Source of the DNA: JANQQN01 sp964519665
Lineage (GTDB): Bacteria; Myxococcota; Kuafuiibacteriia; Kuafuiibacteriales; Kuafuiibacteriaceae
Direction: 5' to 3'
NCBI GenBank assembly: GCA_964519665.1
Contig: CAZFIV010000029.1
Span: 1 to 64,000, forward strand
Length of the DNA stretch: 64,000 nucleotides
Part shown: piece after piece, positions 30,067 through 38,522 of the stretch
Layout: every line of letters begins with the position of its first letter
Numbering within the stretch: the stretch's first letter is position 1
The notes under the pieces: model-generated
The model's input: only the letters and a program-made list of their open reading frames with translations
Told to the model about the DNA's origin: nothing
Databases searched by the model: none
Position numbers and translations under genes: made by a program

Positions 30067-31238
30067 AACCCACTCTCACAGCACGGGCAAGCGGACATCG
30101 CAAACGCGATGAGGCAAGATAGAACGATCGTTTTCAGCACGGCGGGAAAATAGCCGAATCAGGGGAATAAATCCGTGTTCGACGTCACCTTACGGGCTTA
30201 GCTGGGGTCGGAACGTCGCCGTCCCGGCGTACGCGGAGCCGAAGACCGACCGATAAGAGGCGCGGTCCATCTCGGCTCTCACGTCCCCCGGCGCTTGAAG
30301 ACGCCCGTTCATACACTCAATCGATTGACGGCTCGCCGAAGCGGCGTCAGCCCCAAGTCCCGCGAGCGGCGCCGACCCAAAGTCGTAGACCGTACCTTCG
30401 TTCCGAATACGAAGCAGCGAAGCCGTCACAACCCGTCTAAGGAGCCCCATGAGTTGGGAGGACTTCCCGTCGACTCAATGCGCCGGGAGGGATCGTCGGC
30501 TTGCACGCATTCCACGCGGAGATGGACGTGATCCTCCTGTATTCCTGAGATCGAAATACGCCCCCGCCAACGCTTCGACGGTGCACTCACACGACCATAC
30601 GCTCGTTTTCGATACCCCGAATAGTCCGGGTGGACGCTTGGGAGGGGAGTTATGCCGCGATAGTACCACGGGGTCGGTGCGCGATAGTTGATGCACACAG
30701 TATTCGTCGACTTTGTCGGGCCGGAATACTTACCGAATCAAATACGACTATAGGGAATGTTCCTTCGGGCTCCGAATTTGACGAATTGGCCACCCGACGC
30801 GACGCGTAAGTGGTACTATGAATCCAACACGGCGCCAATGGTCGGGCTCATCGCAAGAGAACTTGCGGACCAGACGACGAGGCGTGTGAGAACTGGGCGG
30901 TACGGCTAGGCATCAAGCCATATAGCTGCCGACCCTGGGTGCCGTGCTGACCACCCCTGGTCCGACGGGGGCGGCGGTGCCGACGGTCGCGGCGACTCGG
31001 CGACACCGAGAAACGATAAACTAGGGAGTCGATCCGCTCTACGCGCGAGGCGTCCCGGCGAGCGACCGGCAGGCCTCGTTGGCCATCTGCGGATGGCATT
31101 GGGCGCGCCCAGCGCCTGAGCACGATCATTGGCCGGCCGACGGCCGTCCGCCTGCAAGCGGACTTGCCGAACGTCGGTACGCACCGTGGGTTTGGCGGTT
31201 CGGCTCTCTCGGTTCGAAACGAACCGGGAGGCAAGGCT
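30067..31238 (+). other. gene-poor stretch of about 1.2 kb
   Basis: I see no convincing gene here. Short open frames occur on both strands and contradict each other. The best is a minus-strand frame of 86 codons (30190-30450) next to another of 90 codons (30426-30698) in a different frame, which could be remnants of a broken gene. Parts of the region (about 30690-30800) are noticeably richer in A and T than the coding DNA around. A promoter for the lipoprotein at 29374 is expected at the left end. Confidence 0.5.
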
Positions 31239-31547
31239 ATGGCTATCAGAAATCCCATCCTCGAAGATCAACGCGGTCATGTCGTTTGGAGGCCCGAGAG
31301 TGTCGTCCTTCTCGAACGGGACCGCGAAAAGAAAGCCGATCCGTCCGCAGAGCTGCACAGCCTCGTGATAGAGCTCTTTCGCAAGCGACGGAGGCGACTG
31401 CTGGAGTTGGCGGAAAGGGTCGCTTCGACCCACGACGAGGCCAACGATCCCGAGGGGCCACGACAACGTGACGAGGCGCCTCAGGGCGCGAACCCCGCCT
31501 CGCTCCCCGTCGATCTGGCTCGGAGGTCAGACGCGAAATCGGACTGA
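31239..31547 (+). CDS. small hypothetical protein
   Basis: A possible gene for 102 residues, very charged (Arg-rich centre LFRKRRRRLLELAERV, acidic tail). The ATG at 31239 has GGGAGG about 11 bases upstream. Codon usage has mixed third positions and is less typical than neighbouring genes, and overlapping minus-strand frames exist. No domain is recognised. It is convergent with the lipoprotein gene at 31568. I rate it as uncertain. Confidence 0.4.
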   Translation: MAIRNPILEDQRGHVVWRPESVVLLERDREKKADPSAELHSLVIELFRKRRRRLLELAERVASTHDEANDPEGPRQRDEAPQGANPASLPVDLARRSDAKSD

Positions 31548-31567
31548 GGCCCCTCGCCATGCTCTGG

Positions 31568-32263
31568 TCAGGGGCGACACTTGGCCCGAACCCGCGCATT
31601 GTAGCGATTCACGCCGCGAGCGGCGGCATCGAAGTCATCCTCCTCGGGCAGCAACAACCGCCTTCGAAGCTCGAAGTAAGTTTCCTCTTGGGTGCTCGGC
31701 CGGTACGAGAGCGAGATCAGGCCCGGGATCAGCATGGCCAGCGCCACGCCGGCGGCAGCACCGAGCAGCGGATACGACGAATCGTCGAAGTCACTGTCTT
31801 GAAGAGCTGGAACCGTCGCCGCGGTCACGAGACCCAGGCTTATTGCGCCCAGCCCCAATGCGGCCCACAGCCATCCCCAGCGCGCATCCTTCTTGTCCTG
31901 AATAGGCTGAAGTCGTCCGATGTGCAGCTCGGCCAGCTCTGGTTCGCCCAATTGAGGCAGGACCTCGCGCAGGTCGAGCGCATCGCCACCACGAAAGACA
32001 CCGAGCCCTTTGACCCGCTCTTCCCGGGTATCGACTCGGACCCAGCCCCAGCCGGCATTGCTCTCTCGGGTAGCCTCGGCGAAGCCGGTCGCCGGGACCA
32101 GATTGAGGAATCGGCGCGTTTCGCAAGCGCTTCGAGGCTCGCCCGTAGGCAACCGAATCGGGCGCTGTTCCGGCACGATGGTCGTGCGGGGCCCGCAGGC
32201 TGCACCAGCAAGGAAGACCACGAGGGTCGCTACGGACGAGCAGCGCATCGACAACGAAGGCAT
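31568..32263 (-). CDS. lipoprotein with two membrane-spanning segments
   Basis: A protein of 231 residues with a lipobox LAGAAC after a short hydrophobic signal; the start could be 32263 or the ATG at 32248, which would give a more typical signal. Two hydrophobic segments (residues about 130-175) lie in the middle, and the tail contains an acidic and Arg-rich helix. It is the last gene of a minus-strand operon starting at 38254, nine bases after the preceding stop. The function is unknown. Confidence 0.7.
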   Translation of the reverse strand: MPSLSMRCSSVATLVVFLAGAACGPRTTIVPEQRPIRLPTGEPRSACETRRFLNLVPATGFAEATRESNAGWGWVRVDTREERVKGLGVFRGGDALDLREVLPQLGEPELAELHIGRLQPIQDKKDARWGWLWAALGLGAISLGLVTAATVPALQDSDFDDSSYPLLGAAAGVALAMLIPGLISLSYRPSTQEETYFELRRRLLLPEEDDFDAAARGVNRYNARVRAKCRP

Positions 32264-32272
32264 ACCGGGACT

Positions 32273-33196
32273 CTACGGCGACGGAGGAATCTGGGTCAGG
32301 CCAAAAGTGCCGCGACCCACACCGACGAAGTAGGTTCCCCACCCCCCGTCACCGGTATCGAAGTTGACCGCCGCCAAGCTCGTGAAAACGTTGAGGAGAC
32401 CCTCCGTTGGGGTGGGCGGGGGTACCAGTGCGAGCGCGGCGGAGGGAATCTCTTTCTGCCCGGCCGTCATCACGTCGATGCACAGAATCTGAGCACCAGC
32501 GCCATCGTCGCGGAATGCGAGGATCTCGATCAGAACCAGCGGCGCGGGCACCTCCGACCACTCGGCAACGACCCCATCGGCCGGGACAACGTTGAACAGG
32601 TTAAACGCCCCGGACGCCGTCAAGACCGGCGGCACCGGCAATGGAAGCGATGTGAACGCGCCGATCTGCGAGCCGCCACCGCCCGAGATAGTTATCGACG
32701 CTCCATCGCCGAACGCCGAAAGAGGCACGCCCATGAAACCCACCGACGGCACATTGCATTCGTGACGGATTCCGCTGCTGCCGGGTTCTCCGGTCGTGTC
32801 TGGAACCTCGGCACAGACGGGGGTCGTTGGCAGAGGTACATCCACCATGAGGATTTGATCGCGAACCGTCCCATTCGGCATCGTCGGGCTCAGCCCGCTG
32901 AAGGTGAGGTCACCGCCGCTCGTAGAGTCTCCTCCAGGCAGGTTGGCCAATGTGAACGCGTAACCGACGCAGTTCGGAACCGAAGTCGAGTCGATGAAGT
33001 CTGGCGGCGCGGCCGGTCGCGTGAACGCCGACCGCACCAGGAGCAGCCGACCCGGCCCGGGGCCCGATGCGGTTACCCCAAAGCCGTCGAGCTCGGCGAT
33101 TATGCCCGACACCTGGAAGACGCCGAGAGCCGGAGGATCGACACCCTCGTCGCAGGCGATCGGCAACATGAGCAAAAGCCACAGGATCCTTCGCAT
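32273..33196 (-). CDS. lipoprotein of unknown function
   Basis: A predicted lipoprotein of 307 residues. The ATG at 33196 gives MRRILWLLLMLPIAC, a compact signal with lipobox LPIAC. The mature part is beta-rich and low in charge, with many Gly, Pro, Ser and Thr residues and a few scattered cysteines. It sits 7 bases after the DUF3373 barrel gene and 9 bases before the next lipoprotein gene, so it belongs to the kinase operon. No family is recognised. Confidence 0.75.
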   Translation of the reverse strand: MRRILWLLLMLPIACDEGVDPPALGVFQVSGIIAELDGFGVTASGPGPGRLLLVRSAFTRPAAPPDFIDSTSVPNCVGYAFTLANLPGGDSTSGGDLTFSGLSPTMPNGTVRDQILMVDVPLPTTPVCAEVPDTTGEPGSSGIRHECNVPSVGFMGVPLSAFGDGASITISGGGGSQIGAFTSLPLPVPPVLTASGAFNLFNVVPADGVVAEWSEVPAPLVLIEILAFRDDGAGAQILCIDVMTAGQKEIPSAALALVPPPTPTEGLLNVFTSLAAVNFDTGDGGWGTYFVGVGRGTFGLTQIPPSP

Positions 33197-33203
33197 GACG
33201 ACC

Positions 33204-34634
33204 TCAGATGCTCGCGTCGAGGGTGAAGTGGAAGTTATGGATCTGTTGGTCGACCGCGGGGGAGGTCGAACCGCCCAGGCCGGGGATGGCCGGGTTCGGC
33301 CCGGCAAAGGCATACGGATGGTCCGTTTGGACGAACAGGTAACCAGCCCGCAGGAACAGGGAATCGTTGATGGGAACGATGAGATAAGTCTCGGCCGCGT
33401 AGCCTCGGGTCTGCAGTTTTGCCAGGAGGCGGTCGGTGTTCTGGGCCAGCGAAATCATGTAGCGCGACCCCATGTTGAACTCGAAGCCCACCTTCGGACG
33501 ATTGAGGGCGTCGACCGGGATCGTGTAGCGAAACCCAGTGTAAAGGAACGTGGTCAGAGCCTGACCGTCCTCCTCGGTACTGGGGAAGAATAGGAGCGGC
33601 GTCGACTCCCGAGGTTGCCCTTCCAAAAGCGAGATCTCGTATTCCACCCCTTCGTTGCTCGAATCGATGAAGCCGAGCGAACCACTCAGGAAAACGTCGA
33701 AGCCGGAGTCGAGCAGATCGTAGAAGACGACCGTACCGTTGATCGTCTGCCAGGTGCCGAAGGAGTCGGGGACCTGGCTCGGAAAGATGTTGCGGGTGCT
33801 GAGCGCGCCCGGGGCGTTGCGGAAGTCAGCCTCGGGATCGTAATTGGGATCGTCGATATTGGCCGGAAACAGCGTCCACCGCGGGATGATCAGGTACGTG
33901 AACTGGAACAAGTTCCGCCCCAGCGAGGGCAGGCTGAAATCGATGTTGCCTCCGACCACCCGTAGAGCGTCGGTGCCGTCGTTGAGAAAGGGAAGTTCAT
34001 CGTTCGGGTTGTCGAAGAAGTAGGAGGAGTAAAAGCCTCGGATATAGAATTCGGTACCGGGTATCCGAAACGTGACGTTGATGGTGTCGTACTCACCATC
34101 GACGATCGGAGTGCCCCAAGTCGCCTGTCGGGTCGCCTTGTTGTTCATCAGATCGGCCGGCGGCCCCCCCGCGTACGCGACTCGCCCCGCGGAAATCGCC
34201 ATCCAATCCGTCACGAACCAGTCGATCCATGCCTGGTCGAAGCGCGCGACAGTATCGCGCGGCAGCCGGCTTCGCTCAAAGTCGGCCACGAAGGCCGGCT
34301 CATCGTTGTCGCCAAAGTGCTTGAACATGACCAGCCGGGCCGTAATGCGCACCGAGGAGACCGGCTCGGCTCGCAGCTGGACCCGCAGCCGGTGCGACCA
34401 GAGTTCTTCGGTGACTTCATCATCACCCGAACCATCGTCGTAGATGTATCCGTTGTAGATCGTTCGATACTCACCAGAGAGATAGATGCGGTCGAGAATC
34501 GTCTTCTTCTCGATCTGCTCGAGCCGCTCTTCGACGTCCGCCAATCGGTCGCCAAAATCGACCTGCGCGTACGCCGGCCCTGTCAGGCAGACGAGCGCCG
34601 TCGCCCCTCCCACTAATCCGATGCCAATTTTCAT
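33204..34634 (-). CDS. DUF3373-type outer-membrane beta-barrel protein
   Basis: A protein of 476 residues. A Sec signal (TGPAYAQ cleavage site) is followed by a short coiled coil (residues about 28-50), then a barrel rich in aromatic residues in alternate strand patterns. The segment WSHRLRVQLRAEP, then DQAWIDWFV and GRVAYAGGPPADLMNN, are signatures of DUF3373, found in Geobacter and related Deltaproteobacteria. Family function is not established; a porin role is usual. The ATG at 34634 is preceded by GGAAAGGGACGG. It directly follows the kinase-PEGA-cytochrome gene in the operon. Confidence 0.85.
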   Translation of the reverse strand: MKIGIGLVGGATALVCLTGPAYAQVDFGDRLADVEERLEQIEKKTILDRIYLSGEYRTIYNGYIYDDGSGDDEVTEELWSHRLRVQLRAEPVSSVRITARLVMFKHFGDNDEPAFVADFERSRLPRDTVARFDQAWIDWFVTDWMAISAGRVAYAGGPPADLMNNKATRQATWGTPIVDGEYDTINVTFRIPGTEFYIRGFYSSYFFDNPNDELPFLNDGTDALRVVGGNIDFSLPSLGRNLFQFTYLIIPRWTLFPANIDDPNYDPEADFRNAPGALSTRNIFPSQVPDSFGTWQTINGTVVFYDLLDSGFDVFLSGSLGFIDSSNEGVEYEISLLEGQPRESTPLLFFPSTEEDGQALTTFLYTGFRYTIPVDALNRPKVGFEFNMGSRYMISLAQNTDRLLAKLQTRGYAAETYLIVPINDSLFLRAGYLFVQTDHPYAFAGPNPAIPGLGGSTSPAVDQQIHNFHFTLDASI

Positions 34635-34651
34635 TGGACCGTCCCTTTCCG

Positions 34652-37081
34652 TCATCTGACACCCGCCGCAACGTCCGACTCGACGTCGGCGGCGTTCGCC
34701 AACAAGAACGATTTGATGTCGGCGAGCTCACTCGCTGACACGATTCCCTTGAGTGGCGCCTTCCGTTTATGACGCCCGTACGCAAAGTATCGATCCCATC
34801 CGTCCTGTGTGTACCGACGGGGATCGATCTCGGCCACGTCCTCGCCGTGGCATTGATTGCACTTGGCGGCCAGTAGGCTGCGGCCACGTGCCGCGTCACC
34901 CACCTGATCGAGCGCGACGAGCACCCGATCATCGTCGTCTTCCGTTTCTCGGGTCGCCGCGCCCGGAGCGGGCTTCGGCCGAGGAAGCGGCGTCAAGGTC
35001 ACTCGAAGGTCATTCGATTGGCTCGCCTGCGGCGTGAGGGTTCCCGTCCACTCGGCGAACTCATCTTTGCGGACCACGAACCGGTACCGCACGCCCATCT
35101 CTAGACGCAGGCCCTCCACCGGCGATCGACCCACCGGGCGGCCATTCACCAACACGGCCGCCCCTCCCGGACTCGTAACCACGTCGACGTCGGCGAACTC
35201 CGGCGGCAGGGCGACCAGATTGACGGCGATGGGCGTCGTCTGACCTTCGGCCACTTCGATGGTCCGAGCGATCGTCTCGAAGCCGGCGGCGCTGACGACG
35301 ACCTCGTGCTGGCCGGGGCCGACATCGGAAATCGTGAGCGGAGACGAACCTCGCACCCTCCGTCCGTCGACCGAGACTTGAGCTTTGGCCGGCGTGAAAC
35401 GGACAACCAGTCTCGACGGTTCGGGCGCGACCCGCGTGCGACGGGACCGGGTCTGACTTCGCCGAGAGCGACGAGGCGAGCGAGTGGCGGAGTCGTCTTC
35501 CACGACCTCCTTGACCTCGGCCGCATCTTCGGCTTCCGCGGGGGCCGCCGCCGCGACCTGGTCTGATTTCCTGACCTCGATGCGTCGAAGGTTCACGTAA
35601 ATATTCCTCGTGCCCCGCGACGGTGCGCGCTCTATTCGGGTCACCGACCGGTAGCCTTCTTTGAAGACCTCGAACGTGACAGTAGCGTCGGCGAACGTCT
35701 CGAGAAGCACCCCATCGATCCCCACCGGATTTGGATAGAGCGTCCCGTTCATTTTCACCCGGGCGCCGTCCGGACTTACGTGGATAAGAAAAGCAACCGA
35801 CTCTACGGTGGCCGGCAACGAGGATTCGGCATCCGGTTTTTGCAACGCCACGACCGGCGCCGAATTGCTCGACCTGCCGAGCACATAGGCGGCAAGAATG
35901 AGGCTGACCAGAATCAGCGTAAAGAGAACGGTCAGTAGGATGATGAGGCCCGTTCGTCGGCCGTCATGGGCGTTGGACGCGGTCACCTGTCCCGCCACCG
36001 AAATGGGGACGCTGTTCGACGGGTCAAGAAGACTTTGCGAAGCGCCCCCCGAAGGCGCCGAAGATCCCGACAACGACGGCGAAAACGCGGACGGAAGCTC
36101 TTGGGTTCTCTCCAGTTCCACCGGGTCGGCGCTCGCGACCTCTTGCTCGAGCATCTTGCGCTCTTCCCATTGCTCGGCCAAAACCGTCTGCATCCAGCTT
36201 CCGACCTGGTGCGGCCCGACGTGCCACTGGTGCTGCTCCATGACCCCTTCGATCTGTTCGCGCAGGTTACGCGCGGTGGGCGTCCGCTGGTTCCGGTCGC
36301 GGCGTAGCGCCGACAAAACGATCTGATCGAGTTCCTCGGGGACGTCGGAATTATAGGTACTGGGCGGCGGGATCTGGCGTTCCATGACCGCTTTGAGCAC
36401 CTCGCCGGGGCTGTCACCCCGGAACAACCGCCGAACGGTGAGCAGCTCCCACAAGACGACCGCGACCGAAAAGACGTCGCTTCGCGAGTCGAGCTCGAGG
36501 TGCTGGACCTGTTCCGGCGAAGCGTATCCGTACTTACCTTTCAGCGTCCCGGGCTTGGTGTAAATGTTGTGAACGTTCGCCTTGGCCACCCCGAAGTCGA
36601 GAAGCTTCGTGGTTCCCGTGTACGTGACCATGATGTTCGTCGGACCCACATCACGGTGCACGAGCCCCAACGACCGGCCTTGCGCGTTCGTGGCCCGATG
36701 GGCAAAGTCCAGACCAGCGACCGCATCGGCAATGATGCGGCAAGAGATGGCGACCGGAATTCTAAACTCTTCGCGTTTAGCTCGCCGCAGGATCAATCGC
36801 AGGTCTTCGCCCGAAAGATACTCCATCACGATGAAGAAGTCCTCGGTTTCGCGCTCGATGTTATAGATCTCGACGACGTTCGGGTGGTGGAGGGAGGCCG
36901 CAAGCCGAGCTTCGTTCAAAAACATGTCGACGAAGCGCCCATCCCCTCGGAGCTGAGGGAGGATTCGCTTGATGACGACCAACTTCTCGAAGCCGGCAAT
37001 GCCCTGCTGTCGTGCCAGCAGAACTTCGGCCATGCCGCCGACCGCAAGCCTTCGTGCGAATGAGTAGCGAGAGAATACCAT
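34652..37081 (-). CDS. transmembrane Ser/Thr kinase with periplasmic PEGA domains and a C-terminal haem c site
   Basis: An unusual fusion of 809 residues. Residues about 5-275 are a Hanks kinase: Lys38, VHRDVGPTN with Asp144, LDFGVAK with Asp162, and KGKYGYASPEQ. Residues 377-402 form one transmembrane helix. Outside follow three PEGA-like beta modules (about 428-485, 557-620, 630-695), separated by an Arg-rich low-complexity stretch. The C-terminus (about 730-800) carries CNQCH (Cys741, Cys744, His745), the covalent haem c motif. No Met follows it; His771 could be the sixth ligand. This layout puts the haem in the periplasm, where cytochrome c is assembled, and the kinase in the cytoplasm. 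A redox or ligand-sensing receptor is likely but inferred. Confidence 0.88.
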   Translation of the reverse strand: MVFSRYSFARRLAVGGMAEVLLARQQGIAGFEKLVVIKRILPQLRGDGRFVDMFLNEARLAASLHHPNVVEIYNIERETEDFFIVMEYLSGEDLRLILRRAKREEFRIPVAISCRIIADAVAGLDFAHRATNAQGRSLGLVHRDVGPTNIMVTYTGTTKLLDFGVAKANVHNIYTKPGTLKGKYGYASPEQVQHLELDSRSDVFSVAVVLWELLTVRRLFRGDSPGEVLKAVMERQIPPPSTYNSDVPEELDQIVLSALRRDRNQRTPTARNLREQIEGVMEQHQWHVGPHQVGSWMQTVLAEQWEERKMLEQEVASADPVELERTQELPSAFSPSLSGSSAPSGGASQSLLDPSNSVPISVAGQVTASNAHDGRRTGLIILLTVLFTLILVSLILAAYVLGRSSNSAPVVALQKPDAESSLPATVESVAFLIHVSPDGARVKMNGTLYPNPVGIDGVLLETFADATVTFEVFKEGYRSVTRIERAPSRGTRNIYVNLRRIEVRKSDQVAAAAPAEAEDAAEVKEVVEDDSATRSPRRSRRSQTRSRRTRVAPEPSRLVVRFTPAKAQVSVDGRRVRGSSPLTISDVGPGQHEVVVSAAGFETIARTIEVAEGQTTPIAVNLVALPPEFADVDVVTSPGGAAVLVNGRPVGRSPVEGLRLEMGVRYRFVVRKDEFAEWTGTLTPQASQSNDLRVTLTPLPRPKPAPGAATRETEDDDDRVLVALDQVGDAARGRSLLAAKCNQCHGEDVAEIDPRRYTQDGWDRYFAYGRHKRKAPLKGIVSASELADIKSFLLANAADVESDVAAGVR

Positions 37082-37087
37082 CTTGGT

Positions 37088-38254
37088 TCAAGCCCCGGCC
37101 GGGTTCGGCCCTTGCGCTGCGGAGCGTCCCAACAAGAACGCCGCCATCAACAGCATCAGCAAAATGAGTGCGATGATAGATGCCCAGCCCACTGCGGGGA
37201 GGGTGCTCGGAGTGGGCGTCGGCCGCCGCCTGACGGCTACCGGAGGCGGCTTCGTTCGTGCGACGACGGAAGTTGCCCCTCGTACCTCGAGAACCCCCAC
37301 GTTCTGCCGAACCTCCCGTTCGAGGAGGATGCGAGCGCGTCGAGCTTCGGCCATCGTCGTCTGAATCCACCCGGCCAGCTGCCGCGGTCCGACCACCAAT
37401 CCGGCGGACCGGAGGTAGCCATCGATGGCCTCCCGCATTTGACCCGCGGATGGAAACCTACGGGCGGGATCGCGGTCCATTGCCGTTTGCACGATGGTAT
37501 CGAGTACCTCCGGAACCTGAGGATTGGAGTCCCGGACGGCAGGGAGCGGTTCCCTCAGTATTGCATCGAGGATCGCCGCCGGATGAGGTCGGTGAAAAAG
37601 GAGGCGACCGGTCAACAGCTCGTGAAGCACGACCCCGAGCGAAAAGATGTCGGCTCGATGGTCCACCGGGCCGCCTTCGAGCGCTTCGGGGGCGACGTAA
37701 GCGGGCTGCCCTTTGACCGCTCCGGGCTGAGTATTCCGAAGTCTCAACTCCGACTTGGCCACCCCGAAATCGATGAGCTTCACTCGCCCGTCGTAGGTCA
37801 AGACCACGTTTCCAGGATTGATGTCCCGATGCACGAGATTCATCGGTTTCCCCTGCGAATCGGACGCCCGGTGCGCGTACTGCAGAGCGGCCGCAATCTC
37901 GGCCACGACCCGACAGGCGATCGGAACGGGGACGGTCATCTCGCGCTCCCGCACTTCGTCGGACACGTGGCGCAGATCGGCTCCCGATAAGTACTCCTGT
38001 ACGATAAAGAATCCGATTCGGTCACGGCCGAGGTCGCGAACGCTCACGATGTTCGGATGGTGCAGAGCCACCATCAGTCGCGCTTCGCTCAGAAAATCCT
38101 CGACGGTCTCCGAATCATCCGCGAGATGCGGCAGGAGCCGCTTGAGCACCACGAGGCTGGGAATGCCGGTCGCCGAATGTGCGATCGCCAACCGAACTTC
38201 GGCCATGCCCCCCACGGCCAGCCGGGTCTCGCCCATGTAGCTCGTGGTCCCCAT
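37088..38254 (-). CDS. transmembrane Ser/Thr protein kinase
   Basis: A kinase of 388 residues. It shows a glycine-rich loop VGGMAEVRLA, Lys in VVLKRLLPH, the catalytic loop HRDINPGN, LIDFGVAKS, and the activation segment KGQPAYVAPEA. After about residue 340 comes a linker and one transmembrane helix near the C-terminus (IIALILLMLLMAAFLLG), ending in a short tail. It is the first gene of the five-gene minus-strand operon, six bases before the PEGA-cytochrome kinase, with which it shares about the same kinase layout. The upstream 268 bases hold a 13-base tandem repeat. Confidence 0.9.
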   Translation of the reverse strand: MGTTSYMGETRLAVGGMAEVRLAIAHSATGIPSLVVLKRLLPHLADDSETVEDFLSEARLMVALHHPNIVSVRDLGRDRIGFFIVQEYLSGADLRHVSDEVREREMTVPVPIACRVVAEIAAALQYAHRASDSQGKPMNLVHRDINPGNVVLTYDGRVKLIDFGVAKSELRLRNTQPGAVKGQPAYVAPEALEGGPVDHRADIFSLGVVLHELLTGRLLFHRPHPAAILDAILREPLPAVRDSNPQVPEVLDTIVQTAMDRDPARRFPSAGQMREAIDGYLRSAGLVVGPRQLAGWIQTTMAEARRARILLEREVRQNVGVLEVRGATSVVARTKPPPVAVRRRPTPTPSTLPAVGWASIIALILLMLLMAAFLLGRSAAQGPNPAGA

Positions 38255-38522
38255 TCTCGCCGGCCAGCCTTACCATTTTAAGCACAGAGTATGAGGCCGC
38301 AGAAGTGATTACACAGGACTGAAACATGAAGGTCTTCGTGCCGCCATCGGAACCGGGAACGTCAATGCGGGTCATGACGCCAAGCCGAGCGGTCGGGCTT
38401 GGCACCCATCGCAACTGTCGACGCGCAGCGAGCGAGGATGGGCGCGATTCCACTCGCGATCGGGACTCGCGGTCGGGACTCGCGGTCGGGACTCGCGGAA
38501 TTGACAACCGGCATTGCGCTGC
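38255..38522 (-). promoter_or_regulatory. upstream region of the kinase operon
   Basis: This stretch lies between the hydrolase stop and the first kinase ATG, both on the minus strand, so it should contain the kinase operon promoter. Reading toward the kinase, a -10-like TAAAAT occurs at 38275-38280, but no -35 match lies at the normal distance, so a specific promoter is not claimed. A 13-base tandem repeat lies at 38461-38499. Confidence 0.35.
38461..38499. repeat. 13-base tandem repeat upstream of the kinase operon
   Basis: Three consecutive copies of CGGGACTCGCGGT, the third ending in A. A similar but imperfect copy (CTCGCGAT) precedes them. The unit length is not a multiple of three, and no gene of support covers it, so this is a non-coding repeat. 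It could be a set of binding sites or a slipped repeat. Confidence 0.9.

Noticed and set aside
30741..30757. A stretch resembling a T7 phage promoter (AATACGACTATAGGG)
   Set aside because: The T7 consensus has four extra bases in the middle that are absent here, and there is no phage gene near. It is a chance resemblance.
31239..31547. Overlapping 186-codon minus-strand frame (30906-31466) as the real gene
   Set aside because: It begins without a good ribosome site and its Arg/Pro-rich translation looks like a shadow; the plus-strand frame has GGGAGG before its ATG, though that too is uncertain.
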